Assembly (NCBI GenBank): GCA_964607515.1
Contig: CAZSKU010000030.1
Location: forward strand, 1 to 28,228
DNA from: UBA6080 sp964607515
GTDB lineage: Bacteria > Fermentibacterota > Fermentibacteria > Fermentibacterales > JCC-6
Direction of reading: 5' to 3'
Length of the DNA: 28,228 nucleotides
A program made the position numbers and the translations under genes. Under the pieces are notes generated by a model. The model was not told where the DNA came from and made no database searches. It saw only the letters and a list, made by a program, of their open reading frames with translations. Positions 9,516 to 17,897 of this stretch are shown here, in pieces (the first letter of the stretch is position 1; each line of letters begins with the position of its first letter).

Positions 9516-9521
9516 AGGCCG

Positions 9522-12500
9522 ATGGACGGTGAAAAGGGCGTTTTCCGCCGGGATGACTGGGAGTTCCTCCTGGTCCAGGCCGCTTCGGAAAAGGCGGGAG
9601 TAGACTTTTTCTCCTACAAGATCAACACCATCCGACGCCGGTACCTTCGAAGGATGGCCGCCAGGAAGCTCACATCCCTGTCGGACTACGTCGCGGTCCT
9701 GGAGAGGGAGCCCGAGGAGGTGGCCGAACTGGCCTCCGATTTCCTGATCGGCGTCACATCCTTCTTCAGGGATCCCGAAGCCTTCAGGGTCATCGAGCAG
9801 AAGATACTTCCGGAGGTATTCCGCGCCTCCGCCGGAGAGCCTGTGCGGGTCTGGGTGGCGGGATGCTCCCGGGGGCACGAGGTCTACTCCCTTGCCATGC
9901 TTCTTCAGGATTACTGCACAAGTCACGGCGGCGACTTCCTGGTATTCGCAACCGACATTTCTGACCTGTCCGTCAAGGCCGCTTCCCGGGGGCTTTTCAA
10001 GAAGGAGTCGGCGGATACCCTTCCGGAGAGGTTCCGGGGCATGGTCACCGAAACCCCGGCGGGTTTTTCCGCAAATCCCGAGATCAGACACCGGCTGGTG
10101 TTCAACCGCCACGACCTTCTGGAGGATCCCCCCTTTTCCCGGATAGACCTGGTCAGCTGCAGAAACCTTGTGATGTACCTCAAGGAGGAGATCCAGAGGA
10201 AGGTGATGGGGCGGCTGCTTTTCAGTCTGAGGAAGGGAGGATTCCTCTTCATGGGCAGCGGGGAGAACCCCTCGGGAATGACGGGATACCTGGAGGTGGT
10301 TGACAGCGCATGGCGCATCTTCCGGAAGACCGCCGAGATAGACCACTCCGTGGAGCTGTTCTTCGGGGATTCCGTGCGCCGGCCCGGCCATCCCAGAGCC
10401 GCAGTTCCGGGCGACTCCTTCAGGGAGAATCCCAACCGGGGTCTTGCGCGGACAGGCTTCGACTCATTCCTCACCCAGACTTTCGTACCCTCCTGCGTCT
10501 TCGTGGACGAGGCCTTCCGGATTCTGCACCTGCACGGAGATCTTAACGAGTATCTGACCATTCCTTCGGGTTTTCCCCAGGTGGATCTTCTCACCATGCT
10601 TCCCCCCGAACTGCGGCGGAGGGTCAGGGCGGGGGTGAGGGAGGTTCTCAGGGACGGAAATCCCGTGGAGGTAAGGAACCTTCAGTGGAAAGACGGCACC
10701 GTGGACCTGGGCATCTCTCGGATCTCGCCGGACGGTATGGGAGGGGTGTGCCTGGTGACCTTCGCTCCGGGAAGAATGTCCGAGGTCATAGTGGTGGATT
10801 CGCTGGTTTTCAGTTCAGATGCCCGTAGCCGGATCGAGGACCTCGAGAGCCAGCTGGACTCCCTGGAACACGAACTCCGCCAGGTGAGGGAAGAGCTGAC
10901 CGTCCGCACCGTGGAACTCCAGTCCGCCCACGAGGAACTGCTCACCGGGAGCGAGGAGATCCGAAGCACCAACGAGGAACTGCAGGCCATCAACGAGGAA
11001 CTGCTTTCGGCCAACGAGGAGCTCAAGGGCCGCAACATGCAGCTCTCGGAAGTGCACGGCGATATCAGCAACCTGCTTCGCAGCCTGGATATAGCCGCCA
11101 TCTTCCTGGGCAGGAGAATGGAGATTCGGAAGTTCAACGAGGCGGCGCGCCTCTTCTTCCGGTTCGACGACAAGGATGCCGGCCGAAGGATCACCGATAT
11201 AGCCTCGGACCTTCCCGGGGCGATCATCACTGATATCATGGACAGGGTGGAGAGGGTGGTCTCCCGGGGAGGGTCGGACCAGTGGGAGATGAACGCCGGG
11301 GAGATGGGCTGGTTCCTGGCCAAGGCCACCCCTCACCGGGACGAGTCCGGCGCGGTGGCGGGAACAATCCTGAGTTTCGTGGACGTCACCGGGATGAAGA
11401 GGGCTGAGAACCAGCTCAGGGGGCTGGAGAAACGACTGCGGCGGACCCACGCCATGGCTATGGTCGGTTGCTGGGACTTCATCCCGGACGGCGGAAAGAT
11501 GTGGGTTACCCCGGAAACCAGGGCCATCCTCGAATGCCCCGGGGACGGCGACACCATGAGTTTCAACGATTTCTGCCGGCTCTTCCGGAACCCCGACGAT
11601 GTTCGCGAGGCCTTCGACAACCTGGTTTTCTCCCGGGCGAAGATGGAACTCACCACCCTGGTTTCCGGGGATTCCAGCCGTTACGTGATGCTGGTGGCAG
11701 AACTCGAGTACGACAGCAGGGGGGAGCCTGCGAGGATATCCGGGGCGGTGCAGGACGTCTCCGGGGTCATGGAAGCCCGCCGGAGCCTGGAGGAGGCCCA
11801 CGAATACCTGAAGAGGATCCAGAAGGCCGCAGCCCTGGGGGGTGTGAGGATGGAGTGGAATACCCTCACAGGCCTTTCCCGGGTGAACCTGTCACCTGAG
11901 GCGTGCGGGATCCTCGGGATCGGTCTCAGTTCCGACCGGGGAGTTCATTTGAGGGAGATCGTCACCCGGGAGGAGTGGAACAAGATCAGGGCGGTTCTGA
12001 TGGAATCTGTGCGGGGAGGGGAAGCGGTGGAGGTGGATTTTTCCCTGATTCCCGTCCTCGACCGTAAAAGGAGAATTTTCCGGTTCCGGGCCGCCAGCGA
12101 GAAGAAGACCAGCGAGGTGATCCTTACCACCGGGGTGATCATGGACGTCACCGGCCTACGCCAGATAGAGCAGGAACTCCAGCACTCGGAGAAGCTCAGG
12201 TCGGTCGGCGAACTGGCCGGCGGTGTGGCCCATGATTTCAACAACCAGCTGATGGGAATAGTGGGTTACGCCGAGGGGCTGCTCAACCGGGTGGAGGATT
12301 CCGAGCTCCAGAAGATGATCCGGGGGATACTCAAGGCGTCGGAGAGGTCCGCGGAACTCATAAAACAGCTTCTGGCCTTCAGCAGGAAGGGAATGAACGT
12401 GGTGGCACAGGTGGACCTGCACAAGGTGGTCAACGACGTGCTGTCCATGGTGGAACGGAGCATTGACAGAAGGATCGAGCTGATTCCCGGACTCCACGCC

Positions 12501-13286
12501 TCGGATTCCCTGGTCACCGGCGACGAGTCCCAGCTGAACAACGCTCTGCTGAACCTGGTGCTGAACTCCAGGGACGCCCTGCCCGAGGGGGGATACATCA
12601 AGGTCACCACAAGGAACCTGCCGGGTGTTCCTGAACATGGAAAACCCGGCTTCATCGAAGTGGTGGTGGAGGACAACGGCCGGGGAATGGAGCCCCAGGA
12701 GGTGGAAAGGGCCTTCGAGCCCTTCTTCACCACCAAGCCCGTGGGCCACGGCACCGGCATGGGCCTTCCGGCGGTGTACGGCACGGTCAATGCCCACGGA
12801 GGCCAGGTAGACCTGGCATCCCAGCCCGGTAAGGGCACCCGGGTCACCGTTGTGCTCCCCCTGGCCACCGTGGCGGCCGCAGACGAGGTCCAGGGGGAAC
12901 CGGCGCTGCCGAAGCCCGGCAGGTCGGCCAGGATACTGGTGGTTGACGACGAGGAGATGGTGAGGACCATCCTGGCGGATCTTCTGGTGTCAGGGGGCTA
13001 CCGGGTGCTCACCGCCACCGACGGAGAGATCGCCCTCAGGGTGTTCCGAAGGAACCCGGACGATGTTGACCTGGTGCTCATGGACATGACAATGCCCCGG
13101 ATGAACGGCCTGGACGCCTTCAGGGAGATGAGGAAGCTGAAGCCCGACGTAAGGGTGTTGATCCTGTCCGGCCACAGCGCTGAGAGCACGGCCCACGAAC
13201 TCCGGCGCCACGGGATCCAGGGGGTCCTTCAGAAACCAATCACCGCCAGATCCCTGCTGGAGGCTGTCGCTTCGGCCCTGGCCTGA
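9522..13286 (+). CDS. CheR methyltransferase - PAS - histidine kinase - receiver fusion protein
   Basis: A 1254-residue signalling protein. Residues about 8-275 are a CheR-type SAM-dependent methyltransferase: the glycine motif begins at Gly114 (GCSRGHEVYS), NRHDLL starts at Asn195, and SCRN is at 212-215. Residues about 436-515 form the NEEL-rich coiled coil seen in CheB-CheR fusions, but no CheB methylesterase domain is present. PAS-like regions follow at about 516-630, 645-770 and 785-895. The kinase has H-box His904 (VAHDFNN), the N-box region LNLVLNSRDAL, DNGRGM, FEPFFTT and GTGMGLP. The C-terminal receiver has Asp1142-Asp1143, phosphoacceptor Asp1188 and Lys1238. No membrane segment is seen, so it should be cytoplasmic. 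ATG 9522 is preferred to an in-frame TTG at 9486 that falls inside a hairpin. No chemoreceptor or flagellar gene is nearby, so a chemotaxis role is not shown. Confidence 0.92.
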   Translation: MDGEKGVFRRDDWEFLLVQAASEKAGVDFFSYKINTIRRRYLRRMAARKLTSLSDYVAVLEREPEEVAELASDFLIGVTSFFRDPEAFRVIEQKILPEVFRASAGEPVRVWVAGCSRGHEVYSLAMLLQDYCTSHGGDFLVFATDISDLSVKAASRGLFKKESADTLPERFRGMVTETPAGFSANPEIRHRLVFNRHDLLEDPPFSRIDLVSCRNLVMYLKEEIQRKVMGRLLFSLRKGGFLFMGSGENPSGMTGYLEVVDSAWRIFRKTAEIDHSVELFFGDSVRRPGHPRAAVPGDSFRENPNRGLARTGFDSFLTQTFVPSCVFVDEAFRILHLHGDLNEYLTIPSGFPQVDLLTMLPPELRRRVRAGVREVLRDGNPVEVRNLQWKDGTVDLGISRISPDGMGGVCLVTFAPGRMSEVIVVDSLVFSSDARSRIEDLESQLDSLEHELRQVREELTVRTVELQSAHEELLTGSEEIRSTNEELQAINEELLSANEELKGRNMQLSEVHGDISNLLRSLDIAAIFLGRRMEIRKFNEAARLFFRFDDKDAGRRITDIASDLPGAIITDIMDRVERVVSRGGSDQWEMNAGEMGWFLAKATPHRDESGAVAGTILSFVDVTGMKRAENQLRGLEKRLRRTHAMAMVGCWDFIPDGGKMWVTPETRAILECPGDGDTMSFNDFCRLFRNPDDVREAFDNLVFSRAKMELTTLVSGDSSRYVMLVAELEYDSRGEPARISGAVQDVSGVMEARRSLEEAHEYLKRIQKAAALGGVRMEWNTLTGLSRVNLSPEACGILGIGLSSDRGVHLREIVTREEWNKIRAVLMESVRGGEAVEVDFSLIPVLDRKRRIFRFRAASEKKTSEVILTTGVIMDVTGLRQIEQELQHSEKLRSVGELAGGVAHDFNNQLMGIVGYAEGLLNRVEDSELQKMIRGILKASERSAELIKQLLAFSRKGMNVVAQVDLHKVVNDVLSMVERSIDRRIELIPGLHASDSLVTGDESQLNNALLNLVLNSRDALPEGGYIKVTTRNLPGVPEHGKPGFIEVVVEDNGRGMEPQEVERAFEPFFTTKPVGHGTGMGLPAVYGTVNAHGGQVDLASQPGKGTRVTVVLPLATVAAADEVQGEPALPKPGRSARILVVDDEEMVRTILADLLVSGGYRVLTATDGEIALRVFRRNPDDVDLVLMDMTMPRMNGLDAFREMRKLKPDVRVLILSGHSAESTAHELRRHGIQGVLQKPITARSLLEAVASALA

Positions 13287-13300
13287 TGTCTTTCGACCTT

Positions 13301-13327
13301 CCGGGATTCCCTGTCCGGCATTCCCGG
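13301..13327. terminator. weak inverted repeat between convergent genes
   Basis: CCGGGA (13301-13306) and TCCCGG (13322-13327) form a 6-bp stem with a 15-base loop in the 42-base gap between the converging hybrid kinase and PII-like genes. There is no T-run on either side, so a terminator role is only suggested by position. Confidence 0.25.
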
Positions 13328-13328
13328 C

Positions 13329-14435
13329 TCATCGCCGGTAGGAGTAGATCAATGGCGCCGGCAGGCAGAAAAGGGATTCCGGTTTTTCCGAGTGCAGTTC
13401 ACCGGCCTTGAGGACGGCTGTTATCACGCCGCTGGCAGCCCCTTCCGGTACCGCCATAATACAGGTCTCCCTGGCTCCTCCGGGCGATCCGTCCGTCTCG
13501 ATCCTGCGCATCCTGGCGTTGGTTGCTCCCAGAGCCCCGCTGTCCATGGCAGCCTCCACATAGACGGAGGTGCTTTCCTCCATGCCGGTCAGGTATATCA
13601 AAGTGTAATGGCGGTGCAGGGCGACGGACGACCTCACCGGCGTCCCGGGGAGCCTTCGGCGCCAGGCGGTACCAGCCTTGATCTCGTCTATGGCCGCGAT
13701 GATCTGGCCCATACTGGCGGAATGCTCCTGGTAGCCAATTCTCAGACGGGTGTCGAGGTGGCCGGAGAGCACAGGCGAACAGAAGGCGAAACCCCTTCCG
13801 GGTCGGTTCAAGCGTCCTTCATCCACCAGGAGGCTCATTATTCCCTCCGCGTCCAGGGACGACACAAGAAGATGCAACAGCTGTTTTTCCGGGGATACCG
13901 TAATTCTCAGAAGCCCCAGCCGGTCCCTGATGCCGGTACCCAGCCCGAGGGTTATCGTGGGCACTCCGGTGCCCAGGGAAAGGGCGGTTCTGGCAAGGGC
14001 GTCGCCGGCATCCTTCATGGAGAGTATGAAGGTCAACAGGGCCAGGCTCCTGAGGGGAGACGCCGAGCTCACTTCAGTTACCCCCCGGAGAATCTGCCCC
14101 GGAGGGGGCGTGATGTACTCCTTTATCTCCTGGGCGTAGATCGTACCCCGGCCCGGATGGTTGAGTTCGAATTCGTCGGTGATCCTGCCCATCAGTGCTC
14201 CGGAGAAGGGCGGATCAGCGTTGAACCGGTAGATGCCCACCGCGGCGCCCGCCAGCCGGACGATGCTTCCCGGCAGCCCGAACCTACGGTTCGTCCTCTG
14301 TTGCCGGACCGTCCGGCCCGTCTCCATGTAGACCGGCCCGACACCCGCCTCCGAAAGAAGACCCACCATGCGGGAGTGGAGGTGTTCGTGCAGGACGCAT
14401 GTCACACGGTGACGCCTGGTGAACCCGTCGGTCAT
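13329..14435 (-). CDS. putative regulator made of three fused PII-like modules
   Basis: A 368-residue soluble protein without membrane helices. I read it as three divergent PII/ferredoxin-like units: about 10-107 (starts VTCVLHEHLHSRMVG, ends HPGRGTIYAQEI), about 130-220 (starts LLTFILSMKDAGDALA, ends RPGRGFAFCSPV) and about 267-360 (starts YTLIYLTGMEESTSVY, ends SLFCLPAPL). The repeated PGRG plus aromatic strand near the end of units 1 and 2 resembles the C-terminal strand of PII proteins. Partner evidence supports this: single-module PII-family proteins are often encoded next to DUF1538 membrane proteins, as here. The start lies one base after the DUF1538 stop, so the two are co-translated. 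It probably senses a small molecule and acts on the membrane partner; ligand and mechanism are unknown. Family assignment is from pattern, not from an alignment. Confidence 0.6.
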   Translation of the reverse strand: MTDGFTRRHRVTCVLHEHLHSRMVGLLSEAGVGPVYMETGRTVRQQRTNRRFGLPGSIVRLAGAAVGIYRFNADPPFSGALMGRITDEFELNHPGRGTIYAQEIKEYITPPPGQILRGVTEVSSASPLRSLALLTFILSMKDAGDALARTALSLGTGVPTITLGLGTGIRDRLGLLRITVSPEKQLLHLLVSSLDAEGIMSLLVDEGRLNRPGRGFAFCSPVLSGHLDTRLRIGYQEHSASMGQIIAAIDEIKAGTAWRRRLPGTPVRSSVALHRHYTLIYLTGMEESTSVYVEAAMDSGALGATNARMRRIETDGSPGGARETCIMAVPEGAASGVITAVLKAGELHSEKPESLFCLPAPLIYSYRR

Positions 14436-14436
14436 C

Positions 14437-16398
14437 TCAGTCCTCGGTTTCAGCCGCGGAGATCATTATCCTCCTCTGACGCCGATGCACCAGAATCCCG
14501 AAAACAAGTGTGCAGATAACTGGGTACGCTGAAGCCATGGCCAGTATCCCGAATCCGTCGGATATCCCGGCAGCGCTTCCAAGCCCCAGGCCGAGGTTCA
14601 GCACCAGGGGAACCGTGACAGGCCCGGTAGTGACTCCCCCGCTGTCCCAGGCCATACCCACGAAAAGGTCGTCACTGAGCAGGGTGAGTGGAATCAGAGC
14701 CAGGTAAGGCGGCAGAAGCATCCATATCATAGGAATCTCGAACACTATCCGGAGCACACCGGCTATCACTCCCATTCCCACCCCCAGGGAAACCGCCCGG
14801 ATCATCCCCGATGACTTTACAGTGCCCACCGTGATCTCCTCCACGGTCTGCCCCAGAGCTCTCAGCGCCGGCTCCGCCAGGGTGGTGCCGAACCCGATTC
14901 CGAAGGCGAACAGGATTACGAGGAAGACTCCGGTTCTGCCAGACGCCGACCGATCGTTCCGGGAGACTGCGGTCCGGTGAAGATAGGTTCCGTCTTCAGG
15001 GCTGAACCGCTCCGGTACGAACCGCTCCAGAGTCGGGGAGCGGTCACCCGCCAGGAGGAAGTAGAATCGCTCCTCTCCGTCTGGGCCTGCGACGGGGATC
15101 AGCAGTGAGGCGTCGAAGCCGGGGATCGCAACTGTCACCGTGTCATCTCCTCCACCGCTGATCGAATGGGAAAGCCTGCGACCCGAATCGGCTCCCAGGG
15201 GGGCCAGACCGGTGTTGATTCCCGAACTCAGAAGTGTCATTCCCACCAGGGTGAAGGCTATCCCCAGGAGCATTTCATCAACGTACCTTGGTCGGTCCCG
15301 GAGAAGGAGGAACAGAGCCGCCGTCAGAAGAACCGTCACCGGCATGACTGCCCGGATCGACGGCCGGATCTCACCGGAGATCGAGGCGATTATCATGTCC
15401 TTCACCCCGAGGCTTTCCCGGGAGGGAACGGCTGGCTCGGTGAAGGCGTCCGGGGCTGTTCCTGTCTCCTCCGTCACAGCCCTGCGGGTGGAATCGCTTC
15501 CGCGGGTCATGGCGTACTCGAACAGGGCTTCCTCGCTGTCGAATAGATCCAGAGCCCGGTCCCTGTACTCCCGGGAAAAGAATCTGGCCTCGTCGGTGGG
15601 AGCCGGCAGACCCGGAGCGGAAGCGACTCCCAGGGCCATCACCGCCAGCACGGGCAGCGCCGAGGCCAGCATGACAACCCCGAAGGAGTCACCGGGGCCT
15701 CCCCCCTTGCGGCGGGCCCTGGACAGCCCGATTCCCAGAGCCAGCGCCAGGGGCACTGTGACCGGGCCGGTCGTGACCGCCCCTGAATCCCAGGCCAGAC
15801 CCAGTATTGGAGAGAGCGCCGGCGAAGCGCTGAGAATCAGGCTGGATACGACCAGCACAAGGATAATCGCCAGGATCAACGGTTTGATCCGGAAGCCGAG
15901 GTAGAAACGCAACAGACCCACCGCCACCGCAAGCCCCACGCCGGAGGCTATGGACAGCACCAGCGCCCGGGAGTTCAGTTCCAGCAGGTAGTACAGAAGC
16001 GGCGATTCCCAGGCCGGAATACCCCCGGAGGCCGCTCGGAGCGCTGCCACCGCGGGTTCGGCCAGGGTGGCGGTCACCCCCAGCAGCATTCCGAACAGGA
16101 CTATCAGAATCCCGCCTCCCCGAAGGGGCAGCTGCAGCCCCACCCTCTCGCTCAGCGGCATGAGACCCAGGAGAAGACCTTCCAGAAAGAAGGCCAGTCC
16201 CAGGACTGCTATTCCGATTCCCGCTCCCAGGATGGCCGCGTCCCCGGGAGTGCTCCGGAACACCAGCAACTGATAGCCGACCATGTACAGAACGATGAAG
16301 GCCAATGCGTGAAACTGGTCGCGCACCCGGGATCCGGTGTACGAGAGAACCATGCGGACTGCGGTGGGGAAGGGAACTCGTATTTTTGACTTTACCAT
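14437..16398 (-). CDS. DUF1538 family membrane protein (internally duplicated)
   Basis: A 653-residue polytopic inner-membrane protein. The two halves are homologous: TLAEPA (111-116) with WDSGAVTTGPVTVPL (from Trp203), and TLAEPA (about 496-501) with WDSGGVTTGPVTVPL (from Trp584). These signatures are typical of DUF1538. A hydrophilic loop of roughly 150 residues between the halves (about 265-430) carries many charged residues. The repeat architecture looks like a transporter or channel with inverted or parallel halves, but the substrate is not known to me. It is the first gene of a two-gene operon with the PII-like protein (1-base gap), which suggests regulation by PII-type signalling. No proper Shine-Dalgarno site precedes ATG 16398; an AGAAGG lies too close, one base away. 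Confidence 0.85.
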   Translation of the reverse strand: MVKSKIRVPFPTAVRMVLSYTGSRVRDQFHALAFIVLYMVGYQLLVFRSTPGDAAILGAGIGIAVLGLAFFLEGLLLGLMPLSERVGLQLPLRGGGILIVLFGMLLGVTATLAEPAVAALRAASGGIPAWESPLLYYLLELNSRALVLSIASGVGLAVAVGLLRFYLGFRIKPLILAIILVLVVSSLILSASPALSPILGLAWDSGAVTTGPVTVPLALALGIGLSRARRKGGGPGDSFGVVMLASALPVLAVMALGVASAPGLPAPTDEARFFSREYRDRALDLFDSEEALFEYAMTRGSDSTRRAVTEETGTAPDAFTEPAVPSRESLGVKDMIIASISGEIRPSIRAVMPVTVLLTAALFLLLRDRPRYVDEMLLGIAFTLVGMTLLSSGINTGLAPLGADSGRRLSHSISGGGDDTVTVAIPGFDASLLIPVAGPDGEERFYFLLAGDRSPTLERFVPERFSPEDGTYLHRTAVSRNDRSASGRTGVFLVILFAFGIGFGTTLAEPALRALGQTVEEITVGTVKSSGMIRAVSLGVGMGVIAGVLRIVFEIPMIWMLLPPYLALIPLTLLSDDLFVGMAWDSGGVTTGPVTVPLVLNLGLGLGSAAGISDGFGILAMASAYPVICTLVFGILVHRRQRRIMISAAETED

Positions 16399-16407
16399 GC
16401 CTTCTCA

Positions 16408-16436
16408 ACTATATGAACCCCGGAATGGCGAGGCAA
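16408..16436 (-). promoter_or_regulatory. candidate promoter for the DUF1538/PII-like operon
   Basis: Read on the minus strand: TTGCCT (16436-16431), a 17-base spacer and TATAGT (16413-16408), with the start codon 9 bases further on. The spacer ends in CCGGGGTTCA directly before the -10, the same ten bases found before the -10 of the ABC exporter gene. The implied leader would be only a few bases. Confidence 0.4.
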
Positions 16437-16557
16437 GACGGCTGTTCCGGCAAATCTGGGGGGACAGACAGCCGGTCCAGATCAGCGCAGGTCGGCGGTG
16501 TGTAACACCAGCTCTTCCTGAGGCGTCCTGAGGTTGTCAACCCTGAAAGGAGCTGTC

Positions 16558-16971
16558 ATGGATGATAACCTGGCGCTGATGATACCCATTTTCGGAATCG
16601 TGCTCGGAGTGGGCGGGCCTGTGCTGGCCATAATCCTGGCCACCTATTACTCCCACAGGACCAAGGTGGTCAAGTACGAGGCTCTGAAGAGCGCTCTGAG
16701 CGGCAACCTTCCTCCGGACCAGATGGAGAGGATTATTCAGTCCCTCTCCCAGAATGAAGGTGATCAGTCGGTTCCCGAGCGCCCCAGGAGGAAGAACATC
16801 TCCAGCGGCATCACGCTGCTGAGCATCGCGGTAGCTCTGGTCCTGGCGGCCCTGGTGGTGGGTCACATAGAGGGGTTCGCGGTGGCCGCGCTGGTGCTGG
16901 GCTTCATAGGAATCGCGAAGCTGCTTGTGGCCTTTATCGTACAGAAGGATGACGGTGGGGAAAAGCGGTGA
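16558..16971 (+). CDS. small three-helix membrane protein (DUF6249-like)
   Basis: A 137-residue inner-membrane protein with helices at about 5-30, 83-102 and 106-128, separated by a charged segment (YSHRTKVVKYEALKSAL, then LPPDQMERII). This layout matches small membrane proteins often found just upstream of ECF sigma genes, with a DUF6249-like appearance; the family name is tentative. ATG 16558 is chosen over an in-frame TTG at 16534 because GGAG (16549-16552) is 5 bases upstream. It overlaps the sigma factor gene by 4 bases (GTGA), so both are co-translated. It may help sense or transmit an envelope signal, but nothing in the sequence proves that. Confidence 0.8.
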   Translation: MDDNLALMIPIFGIVLGVGGPVLAIILATYYSHRTKVVKYEALKSALSGNLPPDQMERIIQSLSQNEGDQSVPERPRRKNISSGITLLSIAVALVLAALVVGHIEGFAVAALVLGFIGIAKLLVAFIVQKDDGGEKR

Positions 16972-17519
16972 TTCCGGAGCGCATCCTCGGTCATGCCATA
17001 AGCGCAAGGGACGGGGATCCCGACGCCTTCGAGGCCCTGGTGAAGGAGTACTGCGGTCTGGTTCACGCCCTGGCGTTCCGGATGACCGGAGATCTCCATC
17101 TGGCGGAGGACATCTGCCAGGAGACCTTCACCAGGGTCTGGCAGAAGATCGGCGGCCTGAGGGATCCGGAAGCTTTTCCGGGCTGGCTGGTCTCCATTGC
17201 CCGGAGGGTGTGCCTGGACGAACTGGAGAGAAGGAACCGGCGGATGGAGGCGGGAGAAGAGGAGATCCGGCTGGAGAACGTGAATCCATCAATGCCGGCG
17301 GATTTCGACGACAAAAGACGGATTCTGGAGGAAGCCATGGCCCGGCTTGCCCTGAGGGACCGGCAACTGCTCACCCTGTCCTACCACCGGGATCTTTCGT
17401 CGGAGGAAGTGGGTATAATGCTGGGAATGTCGCCCGGGTCGGTGAGGGTCGGGCTGCACCGGGCCAGGGAAAGGCTCTGCGAGCTATTGAAGGGAAGGGA
17501 AGATGAACTCCTCGCTTGA
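16968..17519 (+). CDS. ECF-type RNA polymerase sigma factor
   Basis: A 183-residue sigma-70 family factor of the extracytoplasmic function type. Region 2 is at about 20-90, with DAFEALVKEYCGLVHALAFR and the core-binding stretch DLHLAEDICQETFTRVWQKI. Region 4 is at about 115-175, with LALRDRQLLTLSYHRDLSSEE and the DNA-recognition helix MSPGSVRVGLHRARERL. No region 1.1 or 3 is present, as usual for ECF factors. The start is GTG, overlapping the previous stop by 4 bases. It lies between two small membrane proteins and upstream of a lipoprotein peptidase, an arrangement typical of envelope-stress or envelope-sensing operons. Target promoters cannot be read directly. Confidence 0.95.
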   Translation: MIPERILGHAISARDGDPDAFEALVKEYCGLVHALAFRMTGDLHLAEDICQETFTRVWQKIGGLRDPEAFPGWLVSIARRVCLDELERRNRRMEAGEEEIRLENVNPSMPADFDDKRRILEEAMARLALRDRQLLTLSYHRDLSSEEVGIMLGMSPGSVRVGLHRARERLCELLKGREDELLA

Positions 17520-17877
17520 GGGAAGCGGAGCTCTGGAGAGGGTGGTGGACCGTCTTCTGGCGGCCTCCGTCTCGCCGGAGGCGGTGCCGCCGGAGACCGT
17601 CAGGCTCATCGCCCTGCGATCCCAGGTGCTTCGAAAGCCTGCCTTCCCGCTCTCCAGAGTTGCTGCGGTGATCGCGGTCGCGACTCTGGTGGCCCTCTTC
17701 GCGGCGACCAATCTGGATAAACTTTCATGGCTTAACGACCTGGCTTCCATACGGCCCTTCGAGGGTCTTCTGGCGGCGCTGTCGTCGGTGGGGTTCGAGA
17801 AGGCAGCCGCCGCTCTGGCCGTTACCGGCGGCGTTGCATACACGGTTTATACGATCGCCTTTTCCAGGGCAAGGTAG
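17503..17877 (+). CDS. two-helix membrane protein, possible anti-sigma factor
   Basis: A 124-residue protein overlapping the ECF sigma gene by 17 bases, with site GGGAAGGGA before its ATG. The N-terminal 50 residues are soluble (ALERVVDRLLAASVSPEAVPPETVRLIALRSQV). Membrane helices follow at about 51-69 and 100-120. The position directly after an ECF sigma gene is where membrane anti-sigma factors are normally found. However, it has no HxxxCxxC zinc anti-sigma motif and no recognised periplasmic sensor domain. An anti-sigma role is inference from context only. Confidence 0.75.
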   Translation: MNSSLEGSGALERVVDRLLAASVSPEAVPPETVRLIALRSQVLRKPAFPLSRVAAVIAVATLVALFAATNLDKLSWLNDLASIRPFEGLLAALSSVGFEKAAAALAVTGGVAYTVYTIAFSRAR

Positions 17878-17897
17878 TTTCCCCCCGGAGGTTTGAA

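Noticed and set aside
8805..10391. 528-residue minus-strand open frame
   Set aside because: It is antisense to the adaptor and the CheR domain of the fusion kinase, and shows no recognisable motif.
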